A stretch of DNA of 5,228 bases from Clostridia bacterium (lineage in GTDB: Bacteria > Bacillota > Clostridia > Oscillospirales > Acutalibacteraceae): NCBI GenBank assembly GCA_017454565.1, contig JAFTCS010000101.1:1-5228 (forward strand). Direction: 5' to 3'. This document shows, piece by piece, positions 1 through 5,228 of this stretch (the stretch's first letter is position 1; every line of letters starts with the position of its first letter). The translations under genes were made by a program, and so were the position numbers. The notes beneath the pieces were generated by a model. The model did no database searches. It saw nothing but the letters and a program-made list of their open reading frames with translations, and was not told the origin of the DNA.

Positions 1-3
1 AGC

Positions 4-91
4 AAAAAGTGTTTCGCTCTCTGCGGAGAGCGAGTCAAGGGGGACTTTTGCGGAAAAGTCCCCCTTGACAATCCCCGAAAACGAACTTTTT
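4..91. repeat. Compound palindromic intergenic element (two abutting hairpins inside a broken outer stem)
   Basis: Seen directly: positions 14-21 pair with 26-33 (TCGCTCTC/GAGAGCGA, loop TGCG). The next base starts a perfect 16-bp stem, 34-49 with 54-69, loop GCGG. An outer, interrupted stem is also possible: AAAAAGT at 4-10 with ACTTTTT at 85-91, and TTTCG at 12-16 with CGAAA at 76-80; the second part competes with the first hairpin. Neither inner hairpin is followed by a U-tract on either strand, so this is not a simple intrinsic terminator, although T5 follows the outer stem on the plus strand. The shape resembles REP/MITE-like intergenic repeats or a structured RNA. The left end may lie outside the window. 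The identity as a dispersed repeat is inference. Confidence 0.6.
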
Positions 92-137
92 CCGTTCTTA
101 GTTTCACGGATTCAGGTTGGAAAAAAGTGACTGATAA

Positions 138-181
138 AAAAGATTCGCTCAAGCCGGTGAAAAGGTTTGAGCGAATCTTTT
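138..181 (-). terminator. Intrinsic terminator downstream of citrate synthase (possibly bidirectional)
   Basis: Two 18-nt arms (138-155 and 164-181) flank an 8-nt loop. They are complementary except at one position, which is a G-U wobble in plus-strand RNA and an A-C mismatch in minus-strand RNA. In the minus direction the stem runs into six T residues (complement of A136-A141), as expected of a rho-independent terminator. It ends about 93 bp after the citrate synthase stop. On the plus strand only four T residues occur, inside the arm, so termination of a gene arriving from the left is possible but weaker. Confidence 0.85.
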
Positions 182-257
182 GTGTTGTCGATTTAGAAAC
201 AGCTTCTGTGCGCGAGGGGCATAGTTTCCTCTTGTTTATCTTTCCCCGCGAATTGGG

Positions 258-274
258 AGCGGCAGCTTGCCGCT
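258..274 (-). other. Small stem-loop overlapping the citrate synthase stop codon
   Basis: A 7-bp inverted repeat (AGCGGCA/TGCCGCT, 3-nt loop) covers 258-274 and takes in one base of the TAA stop at 274-276. No U-tract follows in the minus direction, so it is not a terminator itself. It could be an incidental GC-rich hairpin or a 3'-end stabiliser of the mRNA, upstream of the stronger terminator at 138-181. Confidence 0.4.
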
Positions 275-1647
275 TATCTGTCAATTATGTCTTTGTATTC
301 TATGCGGTCATGTACGTTCAGGTATGCGGGACGTATGATCTTTCCGGAGTTTACAAGCTCCTCCATGCGGTGCGCAGACCAGCCGGCTATCCTTGCAATG
401 GCAAATATCGGCGTGAAAAGCTTCTGGGGAAGATCAAGCATGCTGTAAACAAAACCGCTGTAAAAGTCTACGTTGGCACTTACGCCTTTGTATATGCGGC
501 GCTCCTTTGCAATGACCTCCGGAGCAAGCCTTTCCACCATTGAATAAAGCTGGAATTCCTTCTGACGCCCTTTTTCCTCCGAAAGCTTCTCCACAAAGCC
601 TTTAAAGACACGCGCTCTCGGGTCGGAAATGGAGTACACTGCATGCCCCATACCGTAAATGAGTCCCGCCCTGTCAAAGGCCTCTCCGTGAAGCAGCTTT
701 GTCAGATAATTTCTCACTGCATCCTCATCCGTGAAGTCGGAAATGTTCCTTTCCATGTCCTCGAACATCTTTACGACCTTGATATTCGCGCCGCCGTGTT
801 TGGGGCCTTTGAGCGAACCGAGAGCCGCCGCAATTGCAGAGTAGGTGTCTGTACCCGATGATGTCACCACATGAGTGGTGAATGACGAGTTGTTGCCGCC
901 GCCGTGTTCGGCATGAAGCACGAGAGACATATCAAGGAGCTTTGCTTCAAGCTTTGTGTATTTTGAATCGGGGCGGAGCATGTAAAGGATATTTTCAGCC
1001 GTTGAAAGCTGCGGCTGCGGAGGATGTATGATAAGGCTCTGTCCCATGTGATAATGGACGTATGCCTGATAGCTGTAAACCGAAATAACTGGGAATATCG
1101 CGATAAGCTCAAGGCACTGGCGCAGCACGTTGGGCAGCCATGTATCGTCGGCGTTTGGGTCGTATGAATAGAGGGTGAGCACACACCTTGCCAGAGCGTT
1201 CATCATATCCTTGCTGGGAGCTTTGAGTATGACGTCTCTGGTGAAATAGTGGGGAAGATTACGGTAGGCGGCAAGTATCCTGCTGATCTGTTCGTACTGT
1301 TCCTTAGTGGGCAGCTTTCCGAACATAAGCAGATATACGACCTCTTCAAAGCCGAAACGGTCATCGTGTATAAAGCCCCTGACGATATCCTCAACGTCCA
1401 CGCCTCTGTAATAGAGCTTTCCGTCACATGGCTTTGTCTCTCCGTTTACGATCTTGCTTGAACAGATCTCAGATATTTCAGTGAGTCCTGCAAGAACGCC
1501 CTTGCCGTTAATATCACGAAGTCCGCGTTTTACATCATATTTTGAATACAGATCCTTGTCGATTTTTCCGTGAGCTTCGCAAAGCCTGCTCAGATCTACC
1601 AGCTCTGGAGTCACGTTGAAGAAATCATCTCTTATCAATGTCATCAT
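274..1647 (-). CDS. gltA: Citrate synthase (citrate/2-methylcitrate synthase family)
   Basis: Cytosolic enzyme condensing oxaloacetate and acetyl-CoA to citrate, the entry to the oxidative TCA branch; in fermentative anaerobes this mainly supplies 2-oxoglutarate for glutamate. Visible active-site residues (457-residue numbering): H284 in GPKHGGAN, H335 in GMGHAVY and D394 in NVDFYSG, matching E. coli GltA H264, H305 and D362. H248 (AEHGGGN), R344 (DPRA) and R419 (FAIAR) match the oxaloacetate/citrate-binding H229, R314 and R387. The protein is about 30 residues longer than E. coli GltA, partly from a roughly 10-residue insertion between H284 and H335. The N-terminal block around YDVKRGLRDINGKGV is typical of clostridial members. 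It has its own promoter (1730-1757) and a terminator (138-181). The start is uncertain: GGAG (1648-1651) abuts the ATG at 1647; ATG 1644 and TTG 1638 are alternatives. A preference for 2-methylcitrate cannot be excluded. Confidence 0.95.
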   Translation of the reverse strand: MMTLIRDDFFNVTPELVDLSRLCEAHGKIDKDLYSKYDVKRGLRDINGKGVLAGLTEISEICSSKIVNGETKPCDGKLYYRGVDVEDIVRGFIHDDRFGFEEVVYLLMFGKLPTKEQYEQISRILAAYRNLPHYFTRDVILKAPSKDMMNALARCVLTLYSYDPNADDTWLPNVLRQCLELIAIFPVISVYSYQAYVHYHMGQSLIIHPPQPQLSTAENILYMLRPDSKYTKLEAKLLDMSLVLHAEHGGGNNSSFTTHVVTSSGTDTYSAIAAALGSLKGPKHGGANIKVVKMFEDMERNISDFTDEDAVRNYLTKLLHGEAFDRAGLIYGMGHAVYSISDPRARVFKGFVEKLSEEKGRQKEFQLYSMVERLAPEVIAKERRIYKGVSANVDFYSGFVYSMLDLPQKLFTPIFAIARIAGWSAHRMEELVNSGKIIRPAYLNVHDRIEYKDIIDR

Positions 1648-1651
1648 CTCC
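1648..1651 (-). promoter_or_regulatory. Shine-Dalgarno-like GGAG abutting the citrate synthase ATG
   Basis: Minus-strand sequence reads AAATCGGAGATGATGACATTG. GGAG is 0 nt from the first ATG, 3 nt from the second (1644) and 9 nt from an in-frame TTG at 1636-1638. Upstream in frame there is no ATG, GTG or TTG before a TAA at 1699-1701. The normal 5-9 nt spacing therefore fits only the TTG, while codon preference favours an ATG. Confidence 0.45.
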
Positions 1652-1698
1652 GATTTTCTGAATTTTTTGCAATATTTGTTTCTGTTATGAATTACGTG

Positions 1699-1716
1699 TT
1701 ATTGCATAATAATGCA
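1699..1716. promoter_or_regulatory. Overlapping inverted repeats just after the predicted citrate synthase start site
   Basis: Two small palindromes overlap: TTATT-GCAT-AATAA (1699-1712) and TGCAT-AATA-ATGCA (1703-1716). They sit roughly 7-25 nt downstream of the predicted transcription start, a common place for a repressor operator. They are AT-rich and short, so chance is a real alternative. No regulator can be named; the spacing does not match the Bacillus CcpC box (ATAA-N7-TTAT). Confidence 0.25.
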
Positions 1717-1729
1717 CTGTTCCAAAACT

Positions 1730-1757
1730 ATTATACCACATTGGCAAGATTTGTAAA
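1730..1757 (-). promoter_or_regulatory. Sigma-A-type extended -10 promoter of citrate synthase
   Basis: On the minus strand, TTTACA (complement of 1752-1757) is followed by a 16-nt spacer and a perfect TATAAT (complement of 1730-1735). TGG directly before the -10 gives the TGn extension typical of Gram-positive promoters. Predicted initiation is near 1723, leaving a leader of about 75 nt before the ATG. The promoter lies wholly in the 138-bp gap after the radical SAM gene, so citrate synthase can be transcribed independently. Confidence 0.75.
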
Positions 1758-1785
1758 CCTGTGGAAAATGTCAATTTTGTAAATT

Positions 1786-2727
1786 TTATCTTAACATGCT
1801 TCCCTGTATTATATTCTTCTCCTTCAGCCTGTGATTTATAGAGTTGAGTACATGCAGCTTGTTGCCGCTCCAGAGCGGAGCGATGAGCAGGCGCTTGTCT
1901 CCGTCACCGGTCAGCCTGTGGATAACGATATCCGGTCGGATGCTGCCTATTATCCGCGCGATTATGTCGGTGTATTCATCCTCACTCAGGACGGTTACTT
2001 TCCCTGCTTCGTAAAGCTCCGCAAGCCGTGTTCCTCTGAGTATGTGCAGCAGCTGGAGTTTTATTCCGTCTGCGCCGATATCACTGACATATTTTGCGCT
2101 TGAGATCATATCTCCGGCATTCTCACCGGGCAGGCCTATTATTGTGTGCACTATTACATTTACGCCTATGCTTTTAAGCTCCCTTACGGCTCTGTCAAAG
2201 CAGGGCAGCTCATACCCCCTGTTGATAAACCTTGCGCTTTCCTCATGTATGGTCTGCAAGCCAAGCTCCACCCATACCGGCTTTATGCGCACAAGCTCTT
2301 CAAGAAGTTTCAGCTTGTCGTCCTCAAGACAATCCGGTCTGGTGGCTATTGAAAGCACGTCAATATCATCACGCTCTATTACAGGCATGAAAAGCTCACG
2401 GAGTCTGTTTACGGGTGCGTATGTATTTGTGAATGCCTGAAAGTATGCGATGTATCCGGAACCGTCCGACTTGTTTTTTACAAGGGCCTTTGCCTTTTCT
2501 ATCTGGATATCAGTGCTTTCAAGGCAGCTCTGGGCAAATTCTCCGGAGCCGCCTTCGCTGCAGAAAATACAGCCGCCAGTCGAGACAGTCCCGTCACGGT
2601 TGGGGCAGGTCATGCCGCCGTTCAGTGAAAGCTTGTAAAGCTTTCTGCCGAAGGTCTTTTTCAGGCAGCAGTCAAGGGAGTAGTATCTTCGTCCGTTCCA
2701 TTCACGGAGCTGTTCTTTTATATCCAT
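1786..2727 (-). CDS. TIGR01212-family radical SAM protein (YhcC/YtqA-like)
   Basis: 4Fe-4S, S-adenosylmethionine-cleaving enzyme of the YhcC family, related in architecture to Elp3. From the chosen start (313 residues) the cluster cysteines are C41, C53 and C56 in CPNRDGTVSTGGCIFC, the C-x11-C-x2-C spacing characteristic of YhcC rather than the usual Cx3Cx2C. Other family blocks are YFQAFTNTYAP (about 95-105), ATRPDCL (128-134), ELGLQT (154-159), VHTIIGLPGE (193-202) and KLQLLHILRGT soon after. The length is normal and the protein looks intact and cytosolic. The exact reaction is not shown here; as I recall, the Bacillus homologue YtqA has been linked to wobble-uridine tRNA modification with its neighbour YtqB, but no YtqB-like gene lies in this window. 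ATG 2727 is preferred because AAGGA (2737-2741) is 9 nt away, against 3 nt for the in-frame ATG at 2733 (315 residues). A terminator lies just upstream. Confidence 0.9.
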   Translation of the reverse strand: MDIKEQLREWNGRRYYSLDCCLKKTFGRKLYKLSLNGGMTCPNRDGTVSTGGCIFCSEGGSGEFAQSCLESTDIQIEKAKALVKNKSDGSGYIAYFQAFTNTYAPVNRLRELFMPVIERDDIDVLSIATRPDCLEDDKLKLLEELVRIKPVWVELGLQTIHEESARFINRGYELPCFDRAVRELKSIGVNVIVHTIIGLPGENAGDMISSAKYVSDIGADGIKLQLLHILRGTRLAELYEAGKVTVLSEDEYTDIIARIIGSIRPDIVIHRLTGDGDKRLLIAPLWSGNKLHVLNSINHRLKEKNIIQGSMLR

Positions 2728-2736
2728 GTACATTCT

Positions 2737-2741
2737 TCCTT
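2737..2741 (-). promoter_or_regulatory. Ribosome binding site deciding the radical SAM gene start
   Basis: Minus-strand AAGGA lies 9 nt before the ATG at 2727 and only 3 nt before the ATG at 2733. Because AAGGA pairs with the first five bases of the AAGGAGG consensus, the longer spacing is better, favouring the MDIKEQ start. The site begins directly after the T-tract of the preceding hairpin. Confidence 0.55.
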
Positions 2742-2783
2742 AAAAATTCAAGGAGGAAACACAAGGGTTCCCTCCTTGAAAAA
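2742..2783 (-). terminator. Intrinsic terminator or attenuator between rubredoxin and the radical SAM gene
   Basis: Arms 2747-2760 and 2767-2780 form a continuous 14-bp stem in minus-strand RNA, with one G-U pair and a 6-nt loop, followed by five T residues (complement of A2742-A2746). In plus-strand RNA the same position is an A-C mismatch, consistent with minus-strand function. It lies 19-60 nt after the rubredoxin stop and ends directly before the radical SAM ribosome binding site, so it would end the rubredoxin transcript and limit read-through. Confidence 0.85.
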
Positions 2784-2789
2784 TGCTGA

Positions 2790-2818
2790 ATTATACGGGA
2801 ATTACTCCTCCGGAGCAA
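2790..2818 (-). promoter_or_regulatory. Possible promoter for the radical SAM gene inside the rubredoxin 3' end
   Basis: A perfect minus-strand TATAAT (complement of 2790-2795) lies 17 nt from TTGCTC (complement of 2813-2818), which matches the -35 consensus at only three of six bases. The -35 falls in the last rubredoxin codons. If active, the transcript starts near 2783, directly at the terminator hairpin 2742-2783, which would then act as leader attenuation. Without this promoter the radical SAM gene would rely on read-through. Confidence 0.4.
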
Positions 2819-2960
2819 AATTCTCCTTGCCTACGCCGCAGAGCGGGCAGGTCCAATCTTCAGGGATATCCTCAAAGGGTGTGTTTTCTGCGATACCGTG
2901 ATCGGGGTCGCCGTTGATGGGCTCATAAACATAGCCGCAAACCTGACATACATAGTTCAT
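2802..2960 (-). CDS. Rubredoxin
   Basis: Small cytosolic one-iron electron carrier, usually serving anaerobe oxidative-stress enzymes (rubrerythrin, superoxide reductase, flavodiiron proteins) or other redox partners. My translation gives 52 residues starting MNYVCQVCGYVYEP and ending FAPEE, with TAA at 2802-2804. Iron ligands are C5 and C8 (CQVCG) and C38 and C41 (CPLCG); the conserved GDPDHGI, DIPEDW and CPLCGVGKENF blocks are all present and the length is standard for the family. GGAGGT precedes the ATG at good spacing (GGAGG at 2969-2973, 8 nt from the start). A near-consensus promoter (3001-3029) and a following terminator (2742-2783) suggest a short, possibly monocistronic and well-expressed transcript. 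No redox partner gene is visible here, so its partner cannot be named. Confidence 0.97.
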   Translation of the reverse strand: MNYVCQVCGYVYEPINGDPDHGIAENTPFEDIPEDWTCPLCGVGKENFAPEE

Positions 2961-3000
2961 AGTGTTTACCTCCATTAGAGTAAATTAATTTATTGTACCG

Positions 3001-3029
3001 ATTATACAATAAATCTGCTGAAAAGTCAA
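3001..3029 (-). promoter_or_regulatory. Strong sigma-A-type promoter of rubredoxin
   Basis: Minus-strand TTGACT (complement of 3024-3029), a 17-nt spacer and perfect TATAAT (complement of 3001-3006). Predicted start near 2994, giving a leader of about 34 nt that contains the GGAGG site. It lies wholly in the gap after the spoIIE stop at 3055. Confidence 0.85.
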
Positions 3030-3051
3030 TTGTATCTGCGCAAAAGTCAAT
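3010..3051. repeat. Tandem 21-bp direct repeat spanning and preceding the rubredoxin -35
   Basis: Copies at 3010-3030 and 3031-3051 are contiguous and identical at 17 of 21 positions. Shared blocks are ATCTGC and AAAAGTCAAT, with mismatches only at positions 2, 3, 10 and 11 of the repeat. The copy nearer the gene supplies the TTGACT -35; the upstream copy carries a second TTGACT with no -10 at proper distance. A 21-bp period is two helical turns, so both copies face the same side of the DNA, as for a dimeric regulator site. A neutral tandem duplication is the alternative. Confidence 0.6.
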
Positions 3052-3054
3052 GTG

Positions 3055-5228
3055 TCAGCTTGCGTCACGAATCTGTAGTGCGGGGTCTTCGCTCAGATCT
3101 GTGAAAGCTGTTGTTATGCGCATGGCTATAACGGTGATATCGTCATCGTGACCGTCCTCACGGCGGGATGTAGCCTCGTCGTTTATCAGATGTGCAAGCT
3201 CCTGCATGTCCTTGTCATCACTCCACTTCATAATTATCCGTTCGATCCAGTCCTCTCCGCAGGCGACCGCACCGTCAGAGACCATCACAATAATGTCATC
3301 CGGACTGAGATTGTCCTCAGTGCAGGTGAATTCCACATCCGGAAGAATGCCCACAGGCAGGGAAGGAGTCTCTACACGGTACATCTCGCCGGATTTCCGT
3401 ATAAACGAGACGGCAGCGCCCGCTTTCATAAAGTCCACATCGCCGGTGTACAGGTCAACGGATACAACGTCAAGAGTCGCCAACGATTCATCCTCGGATT
3501 TGACCAGCAAAGCCGAGTTTACAACCTTTAGCGAACAGTCGAACCCCAGACCGGCCTTTATCAGTTTGGAAATAATGCTTACCGCCATTCCGCCGTCAAC
3601 CGCAGCGCGGCCGCCTGTGCCCATGCCGTCGCTCAGAACGGTTATCATCCTGCCCATGCCGTCGTTGAAGTACCGCAGATTATCCCCGCAGAGCAGACCG
3701 CTGCCGCATACATGCTGGCTTGAAGCGATCTCCACATCAAAGGCAGGACGCTCACTGAGAAGTATCCGGCACCTTCCGAAGGCTGCGGTGACACAGGGCG
3801 TTTCAAAGTGCCTGCCGCATATCTTCGACACCTCATGCAGTATGACGTTTCGTTTGATCTTTCTGCGGTCATCGTCGTAAATTCCGGCTTCAACTGTCAT
3901 GCGTCCCAGATGGTCAACACGGCAGCTCACTTCTGTGGGGGTCATGCCCAGCTCCTTGAATTTCATAAATATCCTGTCCGAAAGCTCGTTGTCAAAGAAT
4001 TCGTAATTCTCATATTCGTCTGCCATTTCTCCGAGAATATCTCCCAGTCCGCAGAACTGTCCGGCAACTACCGAGCGCACCTCGTCAACTCTTTTTGAAG
4101 CGGCCTCCGATGCAAGATAGTTCTGGTAGCATTTGTTCACGGCACGAGCCATTTCGGCGCTCCTGCAGCATTTGCGCTTGAAGTCCTCACAGAAATCCTC
4201 CGGCGTTATGCTGCCGCTGCCAATGAGCTTGTCATTCACCGTCTGAAAGGATTCAATTGAAACTCCGTCGCGGTGCTCCCAGCAGAAAACCCTCAGACCG
4301 CATCTTTTGCATGTGCTGTCGACCGCCTTTTCATAAACGCTGTCAAGCGTGGGCGTGACTATCCTTGCGAGCCTGTCGGCGACCTCCTCCACATCGTCAG
4401 AAACGTCTGACAGAGCCTTGGATGCAAAATCCAGCCGCATTATGATGGAGCGCCTGAGACCCTCGCAGTTTTCGTCCTTTGAGGACGTGAACACCGCCGA
4501 AATAAAATTACCCGTATTTTTCGGCAGGATAATAAATATCAGTGAAGCAGCGGCGCATTCATAGACCATTGTGAAGGTGCTGCTCAGTGTGTCGCCCTGA
4601 AATGATACGAGCACGACCCCGGCGGTGAATATCAGGCAGGATATAAGCTTTCCCGTCTGTGAGAAGATACCGCTCATAAGCCCGCCGAGAGAATAGGCAG
4701 CTCCGATAAAGTAAAGGGAAGGGTCGGCAAGACTCAGCACGATGCCGGTGGATATTCCTGCCACTGCGCCGCCTGAGGTGCTGCCGTAACGGGAAGCCAT
4801 AAGTATGCACACAATGGCGGCTATCCGGCCCAGAGAGACAGGACCTATGGTTATTCCCGAAAGCGAAAGTATAAATATACAGCCGCTGAGTACCAGACAG
4901 GCGACCTCCTGCATCAGCAGCATTCCGAGCGATCTTGTGCCGTTGAGTATGACCACCGTTCTTGAAAAGAAATATGCAGCCGCCGCACCTATAAGAGCCT
5001 CTATCACAAAGCGGAACACATTCTGTGTGCTTATTCCCGTAACGCTCAGTGAAGCCATTCCCGTAGCAAGAGCAGGCACAAAGCATACTGCCGCCGCATA
5101 AAGGGAATGACGGTTGAGCTTTTTTATATCGTGAAGCGTCCAGCGGATAGCAGCTACAGCCAACATGGCTGCAATATAGCGGAAATTCCCCGACCTGCCG
5201 CCCATAACCATATAGCCTATCGAAGAGC
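3055..5228 (-). CDS. spoIIE: Stage II sporulation protein E (SpoIIE), membrane PP2C-type phosphatase, 5' end cut by window
   Basis: SpoIIE dephosphorylates the anti-anti-sigma factor SpoIIAA, releasing sigma-F in the forespore, and localises to the polar septum. Numbered from the Met at 5211: hydrophobic segments fill about residues 10-230 (roughly eight or nine membrane passes). A regulatory linker follows with C301, C304 and C310 (CKRCGLRVFC), matching the cysteine cluster of Bacillus SpoIIE. The PP2C domain fills roughly the last 240 residues: D510 (CGDN), D528 (SDGMG), D646 (VSDGA) and the DDD at 689-691 before ITV, matching Bacillus D610, D628, D746 and D795. The constant offset of 100 for the first three implies about 100 N-terminal residues lie beyond the edge. 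The frame stays open to the edge and the Met at 5211 lacks a good ribosome binding site, so it is internal. No clear terminator follows the TGA at 3055. Cys508 replaces the Ser seen in Bacillus SGDS. Confidence 0.95.
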   Translation of the reverse strand, partial: SSIGYMVMGGRSGNFRYIAAMLAVAAIRWTLHDIKKLNRHSLYAAAVCFVPALATGMASLSVTGISTQNVFRFVIEALIGAAAAYFFSRTVVILNGTRSLGMLLMQEVACLVLSGCIFILSLSGITIGPVSLGRIAAIVCILMASRYGSTSGGAVAGISTGIVLSLADPSLYFIGAAYSLGGLMSGIFSQTGKLISCLIFTAGVVLVSFQGDTLSSTFTMVYECAAASLIFIILPKNTGNFISAVFTSSKDENCEGLRRSIIMRLDFASKALSDVSDDVEEVADRLARIVTPTLDSVYEKAVDSTCKRCGLRVFCWEHRDGVSIESFQTVNDKLIGSGSITPEDFCEDFKRKCCRSAEMARAVNKCYQNYLASEAASKRVDEVRSVVAGQFCGLGDILGEMADEYENYEFFDNELSDRIFMKFKELGMTPTEVSCRVDHLGRMTVEAGIYDDDRRKIKRNVILHEVSKICGRHFETPCVTAAFGRCRILLSERPAFDVEIASSQHVCGSGLLCGDNLRYFNDGMGRMITVLSDGMGTGGRAAVDGGMAVSIISKLIKAGLGFDCSLKVVNSALLVKSEDESLATLDVVSVDLYTGDVDFMKAGAAVSFIRKSGEMYRVETPSLPVGILPDVEFTCTEDNLSPDDIIVMVSDGAVACGEDWIERIIMKWSDDKDMQELAHLINDEATSRREDGHDDDITVIAMRITTAFTDLSEDPALQIRDAS

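Noticed and set aside
34..69. Perfect 16-bp hairpin as a classical intrinsic terminator
   Set aside because: No U-tract follows the stem on either strand.
127..543. 138-residue plus-strand open frame overlapping the citrate synthase 3' end
   Set aside because: It begins inside the terminator region, has no recognisable domain and no proper ribosome binding site, and is antisense to a gene with intact catalytic residues.
1769..1774. Perfect minus-strand TTGACA as the -35 of citrate synthase
   Set aside because: It lies 33 nt from the TATAAT and has no acceptable -10 at 16-18 nt; TTTACA at 16 nt fits better.
3206..3880. 224-residue plus-strand open frame antisense to spoIIE
   Set aside because: It is Ser/Thr/Arg-rich low-complexity translation typical of the reverse of a biased coding strand; the opposite frame holds clear PP2C motifs.
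4559..5086. 175-residue minus-strand open frame overlapping the membrane part of spoIIE
   Set aside because: It is an alternate frame of spoIIE, rich in Arg, His and Cys with no domain; the spoIIE frame gives coherent membrane segments there.
5209..5211. ATG at 5211 as the true spoIIE start
   Set aside because: The frame stays open to the window edge, no good Shine-Dalgarno precedes it, and the catalytic residues are offset by about 100 from Bacillus SpoIIE, showing a missing N terminus.
1..5228. CRISPR array, tRNA/rRNA gene, transposase, phage or defence genes
   Set aside because: No regularly spaced repeats of CRISPR size, no cloverleaf with T-loop signature and no such protein motif were seen; the four genes are housekeeping or sporulation functions.

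Overview
The window looks like core chromosome of an anaerobic, potentially spore-forming Clostridia member, most likely Ruminococcaceae/Oscillospiraceae. The reasons are a SpoIIE-type sporulation phosphatase, a small classical rubredoxin, a clostridial-style citrate synthase (the 'YDVKRGLRDINGKGVLAGL' N-terminal block), Gram-positive Shine-Dalgarno sites and AT-rich sigma-A-like promoters in an otherwise moderate-GC sequence. The genus is inferred and cannot be fixed from this stretch alone.

All four recognisable genes lie on the minus strand, so transcription runs right to left. From the right edge: a 5'-truncated spoIIE (3055 to the edge); a 94-bp gap with a near-consensus promoter built on a tandem 21-bp repeat; a 52-residue rubredoxin (2802-2960); a 14-bp-stem terminator or attenuator; a YhcC/YtqA-family (TIGR01212) radical SAM enzyme (1786-2727 or 2733); a 138-bp gap with an extended -10 promoter; citrate synthase (274-1647); and a long-stem terminator (138-181). 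Positions 1-95 hold a dense palindromic element that codes for nothing visible. I see no plus-strand gene.

The genes do not form an obvious pathway. SpoIIE acts in forespore sigma-F activation, rubredoxin in electron transfer, the radical SAM protein probably in RNA modification or a related reaction, and citrate synthase in 2-oxoglutarate/glutamate supply. At least the rubredoxin and citrate synthase genes have their own promoters, so this reads as neighbouring transcription units rather than one operon. I find no CRISPR array, transposase, phage gene, tRNA or rRNA, and no convincing novel system. The most interesting parts are non-coding: the left-edge palindromes, the tandem repeat in the rubredoxin promoter, and a terminator between a possible promoter and the radical SAM gene.
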